Source: Chryseolinea serpens
GTDB lineage: Bacteria > Bacteroidota > Bacteroidia > Cytophagales > Cyclobacteriaceae
Direction of reading: 5' to 3'
NCBI RefSeq assembly: GCF_900129725.1
Contig: NZ_FQWQ01000004.1
Span: 248,001-312,000 of the forward strand
Length of the DNA stretch: 64,000 nucleotides
Shown: in pieces, positions 44,438 to 53,190 of the stretch
Position numbering within the stretch: the stretch's first letter is position 1
Layout: each line of letters begins with the position of its first letter
Position numbers and translations under genes: made by a program
Notes under the pieces: generated by a model
What the model was told of the DNA's origin: nothing
Database searches by the model: none
What the model saw: only the letters and a program-made list of their open reading frames with translations

Positions 44438-45259
44438 GTGAAAGCACTTTTTTTGATTGTATCGCTGACTCTTTTTTATACGGCCCCTGTGTTTTCGCAA
44501 ATCCTGGTGGGCCCCGAGATCGGGGGTAATTATTCCTGGACCTCGTTTGGCGACAAAGACCTGAAGGATGTGTACAATGTTTCGCCGGTCTTCGGCTATC
44601 ACGTGGGCGGCCACCTGGCGTTCCTGGTGCGCAAGCGCTTTTTTCTGCATGCGTCGCTTCTATACGCCACCAAAGGCCGGGTGCTTAAAGGTGATCCTAA
44701 GTCGGATGATTACGATGCTGTATTTAAAAATTCTTCGAGGTACAACTACATCGACATGCCCATCAGCTACACGGTCGATTTCAAAGGAAAGATCGGGAAG
44801 AGTAAAGAGTTCAAGTATTTTGTCGGCGTGGGTCCCAACATCAGCTATTGGCTGGGCGGCAAAGGTACAGTCTATAACAGCGAATTGAAGGAGAACAATT
44901 TTTCGGAACAGAAATACAAGATCGTCTTCAACAAAGACCCCGCCACGCAGGGTTTGGATGAGATGAATGTCCAGAATGCCAACCGTCTGCAATTGGGGCT
45001 GAACCTGGTGGCCGGAGCGGTCTTTGAACCGGGCTTGCGCCAGCGCCTCATGGTCACCATCCGCTATGAGTTTGGACACACATATCTCGCAAAGTCGAAC
45101 GGTACATTTACACAAACTTACTATCAAGACCCACTGCAATCGCGCAGCCAAGGGTTCCGCATCTCGGTTGCCTATCTGTATGATTTGAAGACTGAAAACC
45201 GCAAGCGCGGCAAGAGTACGATCGACCGGAAAAATCCCGGCAAGATGAGAAAGCGTTAG
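44438..45259 (+). CDS. Outer-membrane beta-barrel protein (PorT-like)
   Basis: 273 aa from the GTG at 44438. The frame is open back to an ATG at 44300, but the extra 46 residues are not family-like and a -7 box lies inside them, while VKALFLIVSLTLFYTAPVFS then Q is an ideal signal peptide. The mature part is a predicted 8-strand barrel: ILVGPEIGGNYSWTSFGDKD, YHVGGHLAFLVRKRFFLHAS, YNYIDMPISYTVDFKGK, YFVGVGPNISYWLGGKGT, and a last strand GFRISVAYLYDLK. This resembles the OMP_b-brl_2 / PorT-like group. A basic tail (KTENRKRGKSTIDRKNPGKM) follows the last strand. The function is unknown. The stop codon abuts the stop of the convergent exopolyphosphatase gene with no gap. Confidence 0.78.
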   Translation: MKALFLIVSLTLFYTAPVFSQILVGPEIGGNYSWTSFGDKDLKDVYNVSPVFGYHVGGHLAFLVRKRFFLHASLLYATKGRVLKGDPKSDDYDAVFKNSSRYNYIDMPISYTVDFKGKIGKSKEFKYFVGVGPNISYWLGGKGTVYNSELKENNFSEQKYKIVFNKDPATQGLDEMNVQNANRLQLGLNLVAGAVFEPGLRQRLMVTIRYEFGHTYLAKSNGTFTQTYYQDPLQSRSQGFRISVAYLYDLKTENRKRGKSTIDRKNPGKMRKR

Positions 45260-46153
45260 TTAGAATTCGATCTTTTTCTGCGAGACATTCTTCTCGTAGA
45301 GATACATCATGATGCCGTCTTTGAGACCCACTTCGGGGACAAGAATGGAGGACGCGTTTGCCCATTCCATGACTTGGATATAGATGCCGCTGGCGGGCAC
45401 GATCACGTCGGCGCGGTCGGGGTTCATCTGCAGTTTGTAGATGCGTTCTTCCAGGGAAAGACCCTCGACCATGTCACGGATGTCTTTCACTTTTTGTCGC
45501 GAGATGGTTTTGCCGGGCTTCATCTTGGCCAGCTCGAAGATCTTGCTGATGTTACCGCCCGTTCCCACGGCCGTTACTTTGCCAAACGATTTCTTGATGT
45601 GCTCCTTCACCCAGTGTTCCATGTCTTCCCACATCGCCGGCGAGTCGTTGCGCTCCAACACGCGCACCGAGCCGATCTTGAACGAACGGGTCTTTATTTT
45701 TTTGCCCTTCACATAGAGGTTCAACTCCGTGCTACCGCCGCCCACATCGATGTGCAGGTAAGTCTTCTCCGTAAGGAACGAATGAATGGCACGGTTGATG
45801 AGCTCGGCCTCGCGGTTTCCATCGATGATGTGGATGGTCACTCCCAACTCGCTGGCCACCTGTTGTGCCAACGCTAAACCGTTCTCTGATTCGCGCATGG
45901 CGGAAGTGGCGCAAAACATATAATCGTCCACTTCGTATAAGTCCACCAGCAGCTTGAAGGCGGTCATCAGCTTCTTGAATTTGCCAATGCTTTTGTCGCT
46001 GATACGGCCGGTAGTGAACACGTCGTGACCCAACCGGAGCGGGAACCGAACATACTCCAGCTTCTTGAAAAGCAGGGTGGGGGAACTGTCCAACACCGTG
46101 GAAACCTGAAAACGGATGGCGTTGGAACCAATGTCGATGGCTGCTAGTTTCAT
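45260..46153 (-). CDS. Ppx/GppA-type phosphatase, exopolyphosphatase
   Basis: 297 aa: the short, two-domain actin-fold form without the C-terminal HD-like extension of E. coli Ppx. AAIDIGSNAIRFQVSTVLDS is the phosphate-1 loop (residues ~4-23); FCATSAMRESENGLALAQQV, EAELINRAIHSFLTEKTYLH, IDVGGGSTELNLYVKGKKIK and VGTGGNISKIFELAKMKPG supply the remaining nucleotide/polyphosphate pocket, and DRADVIVPASGIYIQVMEWA matches the C-terminal segment. It hydrolyses polyphosphate ends or pppGpp; sequence alone cannot decide which. The Ppk1 and Ppk2 genes lie ~14-19 kb away, supporting a role in polyphosphate turnover. It is divergent from the riboswitch-methionine operon. Confidence 0.93.
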   Translation of the reverse strand: MKLAAIDIGSNAIRFQVSTVLDSSPTLLFKKLEYVRFPLRLGHDVFTTGRISDKSIGKFKKLMTAFKLLVDLYEVDDYMFCATSAMRESENGLALAQQVASELGVTIHIIDGNREAELINRAIHSFLTEKTYLHIDVGGGSTELNLYVKGKKIKTRSFKIGSVRVLERNDSPAMWEDMEHWVKEHIKKSFGKVTAVGTGGNISKIFELAKMKPGKTISRQKVKDIRDMVEGLSLEERIYKLQMNPDRADVIVPASGIYIQVMEWANASSILVPEVGLKDGIMMYLYEKNVSQKKIEF

Positions 46154-46214
46154 TATCAGGTCAAAATTAAGCTATTGGCTTTTTATTTTAAGCACTTATT
46201 GTTTTTCTTTGCAC

Positions 46215-46340
46215 TGCTTATCCAGAAAGACTGAGGGAACGGGCCCGAAGAAGTCTTAGCATCCTATTCCGAAATCGAAACCGGAATGTTGTGCTAAATC
46301 CCATTCCATCCGCCAACTGGCGGTTGGGAAAAGATAAGTA
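46215..46340 (+). promoter_or_regulatory. SAM-I (S-box) riboswitch upstream of the methionine synthase operon
   Basis: The aptamer core is recognisable. P1 is cttatc (46217-46222) / gataag (46333-46338). P2 is aagact (46227-46232) / agtctt (46252-46257), enclosing gaggga and gggccc. P3 is attccg / cggaat after the conserved tagcatcc, followed by tgtgctaaatccc. P4 is a ccgcc-aact-ggcgg hairpin closed by tccca / ttggga, then aaaagataag. Order and conserved bases match the SAM-I class. With SAM bound, expression of the downstream gene should fall. No clear terminator follows, so control may act on translation: an aggaggg lies just before the ATG at 46395. Confidence 0.88.
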
Positions 46341-46394
46341 AACCCACTCCACGGGCTCTCTGGATAGCACAACACACTATAGAAGGAGGGCTTT

Positions 46395-47402
46395 ATGAAA
46401 ATCGAAGACATTCTGAAAGAACGCATCATGGTCCTGGACGGCGCCATGGGCACCATGATCCAGCGACACCCGTTGGAAGAAAAAGACTTTCGCAACGAAC
46501 AGCTCAAGGATCATCCGCATCCCCTCAAGGGCAACAACGACCTGCTCAGCATCACGCGCCCCGACATCATCAAGGAAATTCACCGCCAGTATTTTGAGGC
46601 GGGCTCCGATATTGTCGAAACCAACACTTTCGGCAGCACCTGGGTGGCCCAGGCCGACTATCACCTGGAATTCCTGGTCTATGAGATCAACTACCAGTCG
46701 GCCCGGATCGCCAAGGAAGTGGCCGCAGAGTTCACACAAAAGGAACCGCACAAGCCGCGTTTTGTGGCCGGCTCGATGGGCCCCACCACCAAACTGGCGT
46801 CTATGTCACCCGATGTGAACAACCCCGGCTACCGCGCCATCACCTTCGACCAACTGGCGGCTGCCTTCAAGGAGCAAGCCAAGGGATTGATGGATGGCGG
46901 TGCAGACCTGTTGTTGCTGGAGACCATCACGGACACCCTCAACGTGAAGGCCGCTTTGTTTGCCATCCAGGAATTGTTTGATGAGATGGGCCGGAAAATC
47001 CCCGTCATGGTATCGGGCACTATCACCGACGCCAGCGGCAGGATCCTGTCGGGACAAACCGCCGACGCCTTCCTCATCTCGGTTTCGCACGTACCCTTGC
47101 TCAGCATCGGACTAAACTGCGCCATGGGAGCAGCGGCCCTGCGCCCTTACCTGCAGGTTTTGGATGAGAAGGCCCCCTTCTTCGTGAGCGCATACCCCAA
47201 CGCCGGTCTGCCCAACGAGTTCGGGCACTACGATCAAACACCCGATGAGATGGCTGCCGAAGTGGAAGAATACCTCAAGGAAGGATTGGTCAACATCGTC
47301 GGTGGCTGCTGTGGCTCCACGCCGGATCACATCCGCAGCATCGCCGCCATCGCAGCAAGATATACACCACGGAAAAAGGAAAGCCTGAAAGAGGCCAGCT
47401 AA
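46395..47402 (+). CDS. metH: Homocysteine S-methyltransferase module of a split cobalamin-dependent methionine synthase
   Basis: 335 aa. It corresponds to the N-terminal homocysteine-binding barrel of MetH. RIMVLDGAMGTMIQRHPLEE opens the domain; ETNTFGSTWVAQADYHLEFL and the zinc ligands Cys in SIGLNCAMGAAALRP (~230) and the Cys pair in NIVGGCCGSTPDHIRSIAAI (~310) are present, so the homocysteine-activating site is complete. The protein ends in a normal stop 104 bp before the gene for the remaining domains, with no sign of frameshift, so this is a real split form. The 335 + 892 residues of the two genes add up to about the length of a fused MetH. The start ATG has a good SD (aaggaggg), unusual for this phylum, and a SAM-I riboswitch lies upstream. 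Confidence 0.94.
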   Translation: MKIEDILKERIMVLDGAMGTMIQRHPLEEKDFRNEQLKDHPHPLKGNNDLLSITRPDIIKEIHRQYFEAGSDIVETNTFGSTWVAQADYHLEFLVYEINYQSARIAKEVAAEFTQKEPHKPRFVAGSMGPTTKLASMSPDVNNPGYRAITFDQLAAAFKEQAKGLMDGGADLLLLETITDTLNVKAALFAIQELFDEMGRKIPVMVSGTITDASGRILSGQTADAFLISVSHVPLLSIGLNCAMGAAALRPYLQVLDEKAPFFVSAYPNAGLPNEFGHYDQTPDEMAAEVEEYLKEGLVNIVGGCCGSTPDHIRSIAAIAARYTPRKKESLKEAS

Positions 47403-47506
47403 CGGCAGATTTGACGAGCCGATAAAACTTTACGAATCCTTATACGAAACGCTGTAAAGCACAGCCAGTTTAAAACACGCCGCACAGGCCCACGAATTTT
47501 TAGAAT

Positions 47507-50185
47507 ATGTCTATGGATTATCAATTGAAGTTAAGTGGCCTGGAGGCCATCGAGATCACCCGCGAATCGAACTTTGTGAACATCGGCGAGCGCACCAACG
47601 TGACCGGCTCTGCCCGGTTCCTGAAACTCATCAAAGAAGACAAGTTTGATGAAGCGCTGGAAGTGGCCTTGGATCAAGTGCGCGGTGGCGCCCAGGTGAT
47701 CGACGTGAACATGGACGAGGGCATGCTCGACTCGCAAGCCGCCATGGTCAAGTTCCTGAACCTCATGGCCGCAGAGCCCGAGATCTCGCGCGTGCCTGTC
47801 ATGATCGACTCCTCGAAGTGGGAAGTGATCGAAGCCGGTCTCAAGTGCATCCAAGGCAAAGGCATCGTCAACTCCATCAGCATGAAGGCCGGCATCCCGG
47901 AATTTGTACGCCAGGCCAAGCTGGTAAAACGCTATGGCGCAGCGGTGGTTGTGATGGCCTTTGATGAAGACGGTCAGGCCGACACTTACGAGCGAAGGAT
48001 CACCATTTGCAAGAGAGCCTACGACATATTAGTAAACGAAGTTGGCTTCCCGCCCCAGGACATCATCTTCGACCCCAACATTTTCCCGGTGGCCACCGGC
48101 ATCGATGAACACCGGAATTACGCGCTCGACTTTTTCAAGGCCACCAAATGGATCCGCGAAAATCTTCCCCATGCCCACGTCAGTGGTGGGGTGAGTAACG
48201 TGTCGTTCAGTTTCCGGGGCAACCAGAAAGTGCGCGAGGCGATGCACTCGGCTTTCCTCTATCACGCCATCCAGGACGGCATGGACATGGGCATCGTGAA
48301 CCCCGCCATGTTGGAGATCTATAGCGACATCGACAAGACTTTGCTGGAACGCGTAGAAGACGTGCTGCTGAACCGCCGCGAAGACGCCACCGAACGCCTC
48401 CTGGAATTTGCAGAGACCTTCAAAGGCGCTACCAAGGAGAAAAAAGCCGACGACGAATGGCGGTCAGGCACCGTGGAAGAACGTCTCACACACGCCCTCG
48501 TGAAAGGCATCATCGATTTTATCGATCAGGATACCGAGGAAGCCCGCGTGAAATACGGCCGCCCGCTCTTTGTGATCGAAGGCCCGCTCATGTCGGGCAT
48601 GAACGTCGTGGGTGACCTATTTGGTGCGGGTAAAATGTTTTTGCCCCAGGTGGTGAAGAGCGCGCGGGTAATGAAGAAGTCCGTGGCCTACCTCACACCG
48701 TTCCTCGAAGAAGAAAAACGACTCAGCGGCACAACACACCAGGCCGCGGCAAAAATATTGATGGCCACCGTAAAAGGCGACGTGCACGACATCGGCAAAA
48801 ACATTGTTGGAGTCGTGCTGGCCTGTAACAACTACGACGTGGTCGACCTCGGGGTGATGGTGCCACCGGAAAAGATCATCGAAGCGGCAAAACGCGAGAA
48901 GGTCGATATCATCGGTCTCAGCGGCCTCATCACGCCGTCGCTGGACGAAATGGTGCACGTGGCAAAAGAGATGCAACGCGAAAAATTCCTGATGCCCTTG
49001 TTGATCGGAGGGGCGACCACGTCGCGTATTCACACCGCCGTGAAGATCGATCCCGTTTACGATGGCCCCGTGGTGCACGTGCTCGACGCGTCGCGCTCCG
49101 TGCCCGTAGCCAGCGAACTCATCAGCACGCAGACCCGCGAGAGTTCCAAGGCCCGCTTCAAACAAGAGTATGTCACGCTGCGCGCCGACCACGAGAAACG
49201 GAAAGAAGCTAAGAACTATATTCCACTGGCCGAAGCCCGGAAGAACAAGACCAACATCAACTGGGCAGACGTGCAATACGTGAAGCCCACCTTCACCGGG
49301 AGAAAAGAGATCATCAACTATCCCCTGGAAGAGATCCGGAAGTATATCGACTGGACGCCCTTCTTCCAAACCTGGATGCTGGCCGGCCGCTACCCCGGTA
49401 TCTTAAAAGACTCGGTCGTGGGCGTGGAGGCGCAAAAGCTCTTCAACGATGCCAATACCATGTTGGACGATCTCATCAAAAACAAAACACTGCAGGCCAG
49501 CGGCGTCATCGCCATCTATCCCGCCGTGAACAAGGGCGACGACGTCGAGCTGTTTGAAGAAGGTCAGGACAAATCGTTCGCCACCTTCCACTTCCTCCGT
49601 CAGCAAAACAAAAAAGCGGCAAACCTTCCCAACTTCTGTCTCGCCGACTTTATTTCACCCGAGCGAGGCAAAGACTACTTCGGCATGTTTGCCGTCACCG
49701 CAGGGTTGGGCTTGGATGAGTGGATCGCCCAACACAAAGCAGACCTCGACGACTATTCCGAGATTATGGCCAAAGCCCTGGCCGACCGCCTCGCCGAAGC
49801 ATTCGCCGAAGCGCTCCACGAAAAAGTGAGAAAAGAACTGTGGGGCTATGCCTCCAACGAGCACCTGACAAACGAGCAACTGATCGACGAAGCCTACGCC
49901 GGCATCCGCCCCGCACCGGGCTACCCCGCGTGCCCCGATCACACCGAGAAGCGTCTCCTGTTCGATTTGCTGCAAGCCGAAAAAGTGGGCATCAATCTCA
50001 CCGAGTCGTACGCCATGTATCCTGGCGCCGCCGTCAGTGGTTTCTATTTTGCCAATCCACAATCCAAGTATTTCGGGTTGGGCAAGATCGAGAAAGACCA
50101 GGTGGAGGATTATGCCAAACGCAAGAACATGTCCATCGAACAAATCGAGAAGTGGCTCTCACCGAACCTGAGCTATGACATCTAA
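47507..50185 (+). CDS. metH: Methionine synthase, folate-, cobalamin- and SAM-binding modules
   Basis: 892 aa. It begins directly at the pterin-binding barrel ([20 protein letters not shown], ~24-43; [40 protein letters not shown]). The cobalamin cap follows, then the B12 domain with the D-x-H-x-x-G ligand motif in [20 protein letters not shown] (~423-442) and [20 protein letters not shown]. The C-terminal ~330 residues are the reactivation domain ([20 protein letters not shown] with the SAM-binding R-x-x-P-G-Y, and [20 protein letters not shown]). Only the homocysteine domain is missing, supplied by the preceding gene. It transfers methyl from methyl-tetrahydrofolate to homocysteine via cobalamin. 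ATGs at 47507 and 47513 are both possible. Confidence 0.96.
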   Translation: MSMDYQLKLSGLEAIEITRESNFVNIGERTNVTGSARFLKLIKEDKFDEALEVALDQVRGGAQVIDVNMDEGMLDSQAAMVKFLNLMAAEPEISRVPVMIDSSKWEVIEAGLKCIQGKGIVNSISMKAGIPEFVRQAKLVKRYGAAVVVMAFDEDGQADTYERRITICKRAYDILVNEVGFPPQDIIFDPNIFPVATGIDEHRNYALDFFKATKWIRENLPHAHVSGGVSNVSFSFRGNQKVREAMHSAFLYHAIQDGMDMGIVNPAMLEIYSDIDKTLLERVEDVLLNRREDATERLLEFAETFKGATKEKKADDEWRSGTVEERLTHALVKGIIDFIDQDTEEARVKYGRPLFVIEGPLMSGMNVVGDLFGAGKMFLPQVVKSARVMKKSVAYLTPFLEEEKRLSGTTHQAAAKILMATVKGDVHDIGKNIVGVVLACNNYDVVDLGVMVPPEKIIEAAKREKVDIIGLSGLITPSLDEMVHVAKEMQREKFLMPLLIGGATTSRIHTAVKIDPVYDGPVVHVLDASRSVPVASELISTQTRESSKARFKQEYVTLRADHEKRKEAKNYIPLAEARKNKTNINWADVQYVKPTFTGRKEIINYPLEEIRKYIDWTPFFQTWMLAGRYPGILKDSVVGVEAQKLFNDANTMLDDLIKNKTLQASGVIAIYPAVNKGDDVELFEEGQDKSFATFHFLRQQNKKAANLPNFCLADFISPERGKDYFGMFAVTAGLGLDEWIAQHKADLDDYSEIMAKALADRLAEAFAEALHEKVRKELWGYASNEHLTNEQLIDEAYAGIRPAPGYPACPDHTEKRLLFDLLQAEKVGINLTESYAMYPGAAVSGFYFANPQSKYFGLGKIEKDQVEDYAKRKNMSIEQIEKWLSPNLSYDI

Positions 50186-50260
50186 GGCGTGAACGACAAC
50201 AGACTGAAAATATATCTATTCATCATAAAAACATTCGACCCTTCTCTTAATTAACCCGCG

Positions 50261-51217
50261 ATGAAAGTTACTGAACACATTGCCAACGCCAATGGCAAGA
50301 CCTTATTCACCATCGAAATTCTTCCCCCGCTGAAAGGCGAGAACATCAAGAACCTTTTCAAGAACATCGATCCGTTGATGGAGTTCAAGCCGCCGTTCAT
50401 CGACGTCACCTATCACCGCGAGGAATATGTATATAAGAAAAAAGAGAACGGCCTGCTGGAGAAACGCTCCACCCGCAAGCGCCCCGGCACGGTAGGCATA
50501 TGCGCCGCCATACAAAACCATTATAAAGTCGACACCGTACCCCACATCATCTGCGGAGGCTTCAGTCGCGAAGAGACCGAGAACGCGCTCATCGACCTCG
50601 ACTTCCTGGGCATCGACAACGTGCTCGTGCTCCAGGGCGATCCCATCAAGACCGAACCCCGCTTCGTGCCCGACCCCGACGGCTACATGTATGCCTCCGA
50701 ACTGCTGCAACAAGTAGTGAAGATGAACCAAGGCATCTATCTCGACGACGAACTGCTGCACGCAGCACCTACCGATTTTTGCATCGGCGTGGCCGGCTAC
50801 CCGGAAAAACATTACATGGCGCCCAACCTCAAGAACGATCTCAAGTACTTAAAGCTGAAAGTCGATCTCGGTGCGAAATACGTCGTAACGCAGATGTTCT
50901 TTGATAACGAAAAATATTTCGCCTTTGTAGACAAGTGTCGCGAGGCAGGCATCAACGTGCCCATCATCCCTGGCATCAAACCGCTTGCAACGAAGTCGCA
51001 ATTGAACATTCTCAGTAAAACCTTTCACATCGATATACCGGAAGCGTTAGCCGACGCCGTGGAAGATTGTAAAGACAACCAAGCTGTAAAAGAAATTGGA
51101 ATCGAGTGGACCGTGCAACAATCCAAGGAGTTGATAAAAAAAGGAGTGCCAACACTTCATTTTTACACCATGGGTAAATCTGACCCTATTTATAGGATAG
51201 CAAAAGAGCTATTTTAG
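50261..51217 (+). CDS. metF: 5,10-methylenetetrahydrofolate reductase
   Basis: 318 aa, a FAD-containing TIM barrel of usual bacterial length. It makes 5-methyl-tetrahydrofolate, the methyl donor of methionine synthase. FTIEILPPLKGENIKNLFKN (catalytic Glu, residue ~19), FIDVTYHREEYVYKKKENGL, HIICGGFSREETENALIDLD, GIDNVLVLQGDP and the FAD/NADH-contacting FCIGVAGYPEKHYMAPNLKN followed by KVDLGAKYVVTQMFFDNEKY are all standard. It is the third gene of the riboswitch-controlled methionine operon, 75 bp after the second metH gene, so one SAM signal would shut off both the methyl donor and the methyl transfer step. Confidence 0.97.
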   Translation: MKVTEHIANANGKTLFTIEILPPLKGENIKNLFKNIDPLMEFKPPFIDVTYHREEYVYKKKENGLLEKRSTRKRPGTVGICAAIQNHYKVDTVPHIICGGFSREETENALIDLDFLGIDNVLVLQGDPIKTEPRFVPDPDGYMYASELLQQVVKMNQGIYLDDELLHAAPTDFCIGVAGYPEKHYMAPNLKNDLKYLKLKVDLGAKYVVTQMFFDNEKYFAFVDKCREAGINVPIIPGIKPLATKSQLNILSKTFHIDIPEALADAVEDCKDNQAVKEIGIEWTVQQSKELIKKGVPTLHFYTMGKSDPIYRIAKELF

Positions 51218-51219
51218 CG

Positions 51220-51244
51220 TATCTTTGACGCTTGTTTTTAGGAG
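51220..51244 (+). promoter_or_regulatory. -7 box and Shine-Dalgarno sequence for the TPR gene
   Basis: TATCTTTG (51220-51227) fits TAnnTTTG, and an aggagg (51239-51244) lies nine bases before the ATG at 51253. Together they exclude an in-frame ATG at 51232, which would precede the SD and nearly overlap the transcription start. Confidence 0.55.
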
Positions 51245-51252
51245 GCTTTAAC

Positions 51253-52704
51253 ATGAAGACGATTCTGCCCTGCGCAATTGCCGTCGCGCTTTTGCTAGCA
51301 GTCGGCCAGGCACACGCCCAGCCGCAGAAAATCGATTCCCTTCTAAAAGTCCTCCCCCTGAATCCGGGGGGTGAAGCACACATCGACATCCTGAATAAGC
51401 TAGCGTTTTCCTATACGCTCGTTTCCGTTAATGAAGCAGAGAAATTTGTTTCCGAAGCCATACGCCTCGCACAAGCCCGGCGCTACCAAACCGGATTGGC
51501 CGAAGGCTTCAAAATTCTCGGCACCATTTCTTACTTGCGCGGCGAACACGAGAAGGCCATCGAATATTCCTATGCCGCGCTAAAGATCTATGATGCGCAG
51601 AAGGATAAGAGCGGCCAGTCGAAGGTGCTCAACAACATCGCCCTCATCTTCATGGCCCGCAAAGATTTTGCACGCGTCTATGAACTCACCATGCGCTCGC
51701 TCAAGCTCAAACGCGAGATCGGCGACAGCGCCGGCGTAGCTACGTCCACCCTGGCGCTCGGCGAATACTACACCAACGAGAAAAACTACGGCACCGCCCT
51801 GCGCTTCTGCAAGATCGCCTTGCAACGCTACGAGGAAATGAAAGACGATTGGGGTACCAGCCACGCCCTGTTGCAGATCGGCGACATCTACGAACGCCAG
51901 CGAAACTATCTCTTCGCCTCCGCCAACTACTACGACGCCATCCGCTATGCCCTGATGGCCCGCGACAATGCACAAATGATCGCCGGCTACAAACAAATGG
52001 GAAAGCTGTTCCTGGAATTGCAACAGTTCGATTCATCCTATACCTACTTGCGCAAGGCCCTGCTGCTGGCCCGCAAATCCGCCAGCAAGAACAGTGAGAT
52101 GGAGACACAAAAAATCATGGCCGACTATTTTTCGGCCATCGGCAATCTCGACTCGGCCCTCCGCTACACCAACAGCGCCAACCAGTTGGAACACGAGATC
52201 TTCGATGCGCTCAAATCCCAACAGATCGCCTCCCTCCAGATGGTGTATGACTTCGAGCACAAGGAACAAGAACTGCTCTATCAGCGTCAGCAAATACGCC
52301 GGCAATATGTGGCCATCATCGGCGTCAGCCTCATCCTCATCCTGTCCATCATCTTTGGTTTCAAGCTCTTCAATCTCAACAAGACCAACCGCCTGGCCAA
52401 AGAGAGCCTGCTAAAACTCAACGCCGACATCAACAAGATCAACGCCAACCTCGAGACCATGGTCCAGGAACGCACCGAAGAGATCAAACAACAAAATCAA
52501 AAGCTCATCGAATACGCCTTCTTCACCGCGCATGAAGTGAGAGGACCCTTGGCCAGAATATTGGGCCTGGTCGAGCTGGCAAAACTGAAAGAGTTACATC
52601 ACGACCGCGAAGAGATTTTGATGAGACTAGAGAACGCCGCCAACGAATTGGACGACGTCATCCGCACCATCAATCGAAAACTGGAGAACAACCGGAAGCT
52701 TTAA
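51253..52704 (+). CDS. TPR membrane protein ending in a histidine-kinase dimerisation-like segment, no ATPase domain
   Basis: 483 aa. Signal peptide (MKTILPCAIAVALLLAVGQA, then HAQ). Residues ~25-345 are tandem TPRs (GEHEKAIEYSYAALKIYDAQ, ARVYELTMRSLKLKREIGDS, LFASANYYDAIRYALMARDN). One membrane helix (~351-373, YVAIIGVSLILILSIIFGFK) is followed by a coiled coil (LLKLNADINKINANLETMVQ) and then EYAFFTAHEVRGPLARILGL with a His at 427 in the position of the phospho-acceptor of HisKA domains, and a second helix with heptad pattern to residue 483. The stop comes exactly where the ATPase domain would begin; no ATPase motifs occur downstream. Periplasmic TPR sensor kinases of this layout exist in Bacteroidota. 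Here the protein may be phosphorylated by another kinase, or act as a truncated partner. The gene is monocistronic with its own promoter. Confidence 0.82.
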   Translation: MKTILPCAIAVALLLAVGQAHAQPQKIDSLLKVLPLNPGGEAHIDILNKLAFSYTLVSVNEAEKFVSEAIRLAQARRYQTGLAEGFKILGTISYLRGEHEKAIEYSYAALKIYDAQKDKSGQSKVLNNIALIFMARKDFARVYELTMRSLKLKREIGDSAGVATSTLALGEYYTNEKNYGTALRFCKIALQRYEEMKDDWGTSHALLQIGDIYERQRNYLFASANYYDAIRYALMARDNAQMIAGYKQMGKLFLELQQFDSSYTYLRKALLLARKSASKNSEMETQKIMADYFSAIGNLDSALRYTNSANQLEHEIFDALKSQQIASLQMVYDFEHKEQELLYQRQQIRRQYVAIIGVSLILILSIIFGFKLFNLNKTNRLAKESLLKLNADINKINANLETMVQERTEEIKQQNQKLIEYAFFTAHEVRGPLARILGLVELAKLKELHHDREEILMRLENAANELDDVIRTINRKLENNRKL

Positions 52705-52759
52705 CATATAGAGGCGGCCCCCTCGGAAGCCTCGGGCCGGGCTTTACGTTCCAAGTCCG

Positions 52760-52836
52760 TCCACCCTTTGCCCTACATTCCAAGGAACACCATCGCCAGT
52801 TGTTGGTGGGACACCAACAACTCACACTCAGCATCC
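52760..52836 (+). repeat. REP-like dispersed intergenic element, copy E
   Basis: 10-bp perfect stem gttgttggtg / caccaacaac (52799-52808 and 52812-52821), loop gga, flanked by attccaaggaacaccatcgcc before and tcacactcagcatcccc after; it aligns along its whole length with copy A at 5951. The gap 52705-53190 holds no supportable gene: besides this element it has a terminator-like hairpin (53014-53048), a short inverted repeat (53090-53108), and a gagagtgtctcaaaaaag at ~52971 that recalls the ends of some insertion sequences, without any transposase. Confidence 0.7.
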
Positions 52837-53013
52837 CCACCGCACTTCGGGCTTTCCACTACAATCCCTGGCCGGGTCACTTCCAAACACTCCCCACCAT
52901 GTAAGATTCACAACGCTCAAACCAGCAACGATCACTCGTTCTATGAAAGATGAACAAAACACCGTTATGAGAGAGTGTCTCAAAAAAGATTGACGTTAAT
53001 CATTTCGTCCCAT

Positions 53014-53048
53014 AAAAAAAGGGAAAGCGGGTAAGCCTTCCCTTTTTT
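53014..53048. terminator. Bidirectional intrinsic terminator
   Basis: The stem gggaa-a-gc / gc-c-ttccc with loop gggtaa is framed by seven A on the left and six T on the right. It lies 310 bp after the TPR gene and ~140 bp before the first RHS gene and would insulate them. Confidence 0.65.
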
Positions 53049-53089
53049 CATTCAATCGCGTAGGCAAAAATATTTTTCGCTTTTATCAA

Positions 53090-53108
53090 ACTGCAATTTC
53101 ATTGCAGT
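53090..53108. repeat. Perfect 8-bp inverted repeat in the RHS leader region
   Basis: actgcaat-ttc-attgcagt. It lies just after tatttttc (53071-53078), which is one base off a TAnnTTTG box, so it could be an operator or a leader hairpin for the RHS operon. Confidence 0.4.
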
Positions 53109-53190
53109 GGGCTCCTTTAAATTGGCTTTCAGGAAAGAACAATGTCTTTCCCCTGGTATTCATTCCTTCATTTAAACAAAGCTGTGCGCT

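Noticed and set aside
46395-50185. Frameshifted metH
   Set aside because: The first gene ends in a normal stop after a complete domain, 104 bp separate the genes, and the second begins at a domain boundary, so it is a true split.
52965-53000. Insertion-sequence end (gagagtgtctcaaaaaag)
   Set aside because: It only resembles some IS ends; there is no matching inverted end, target duplication or transposase within reach.
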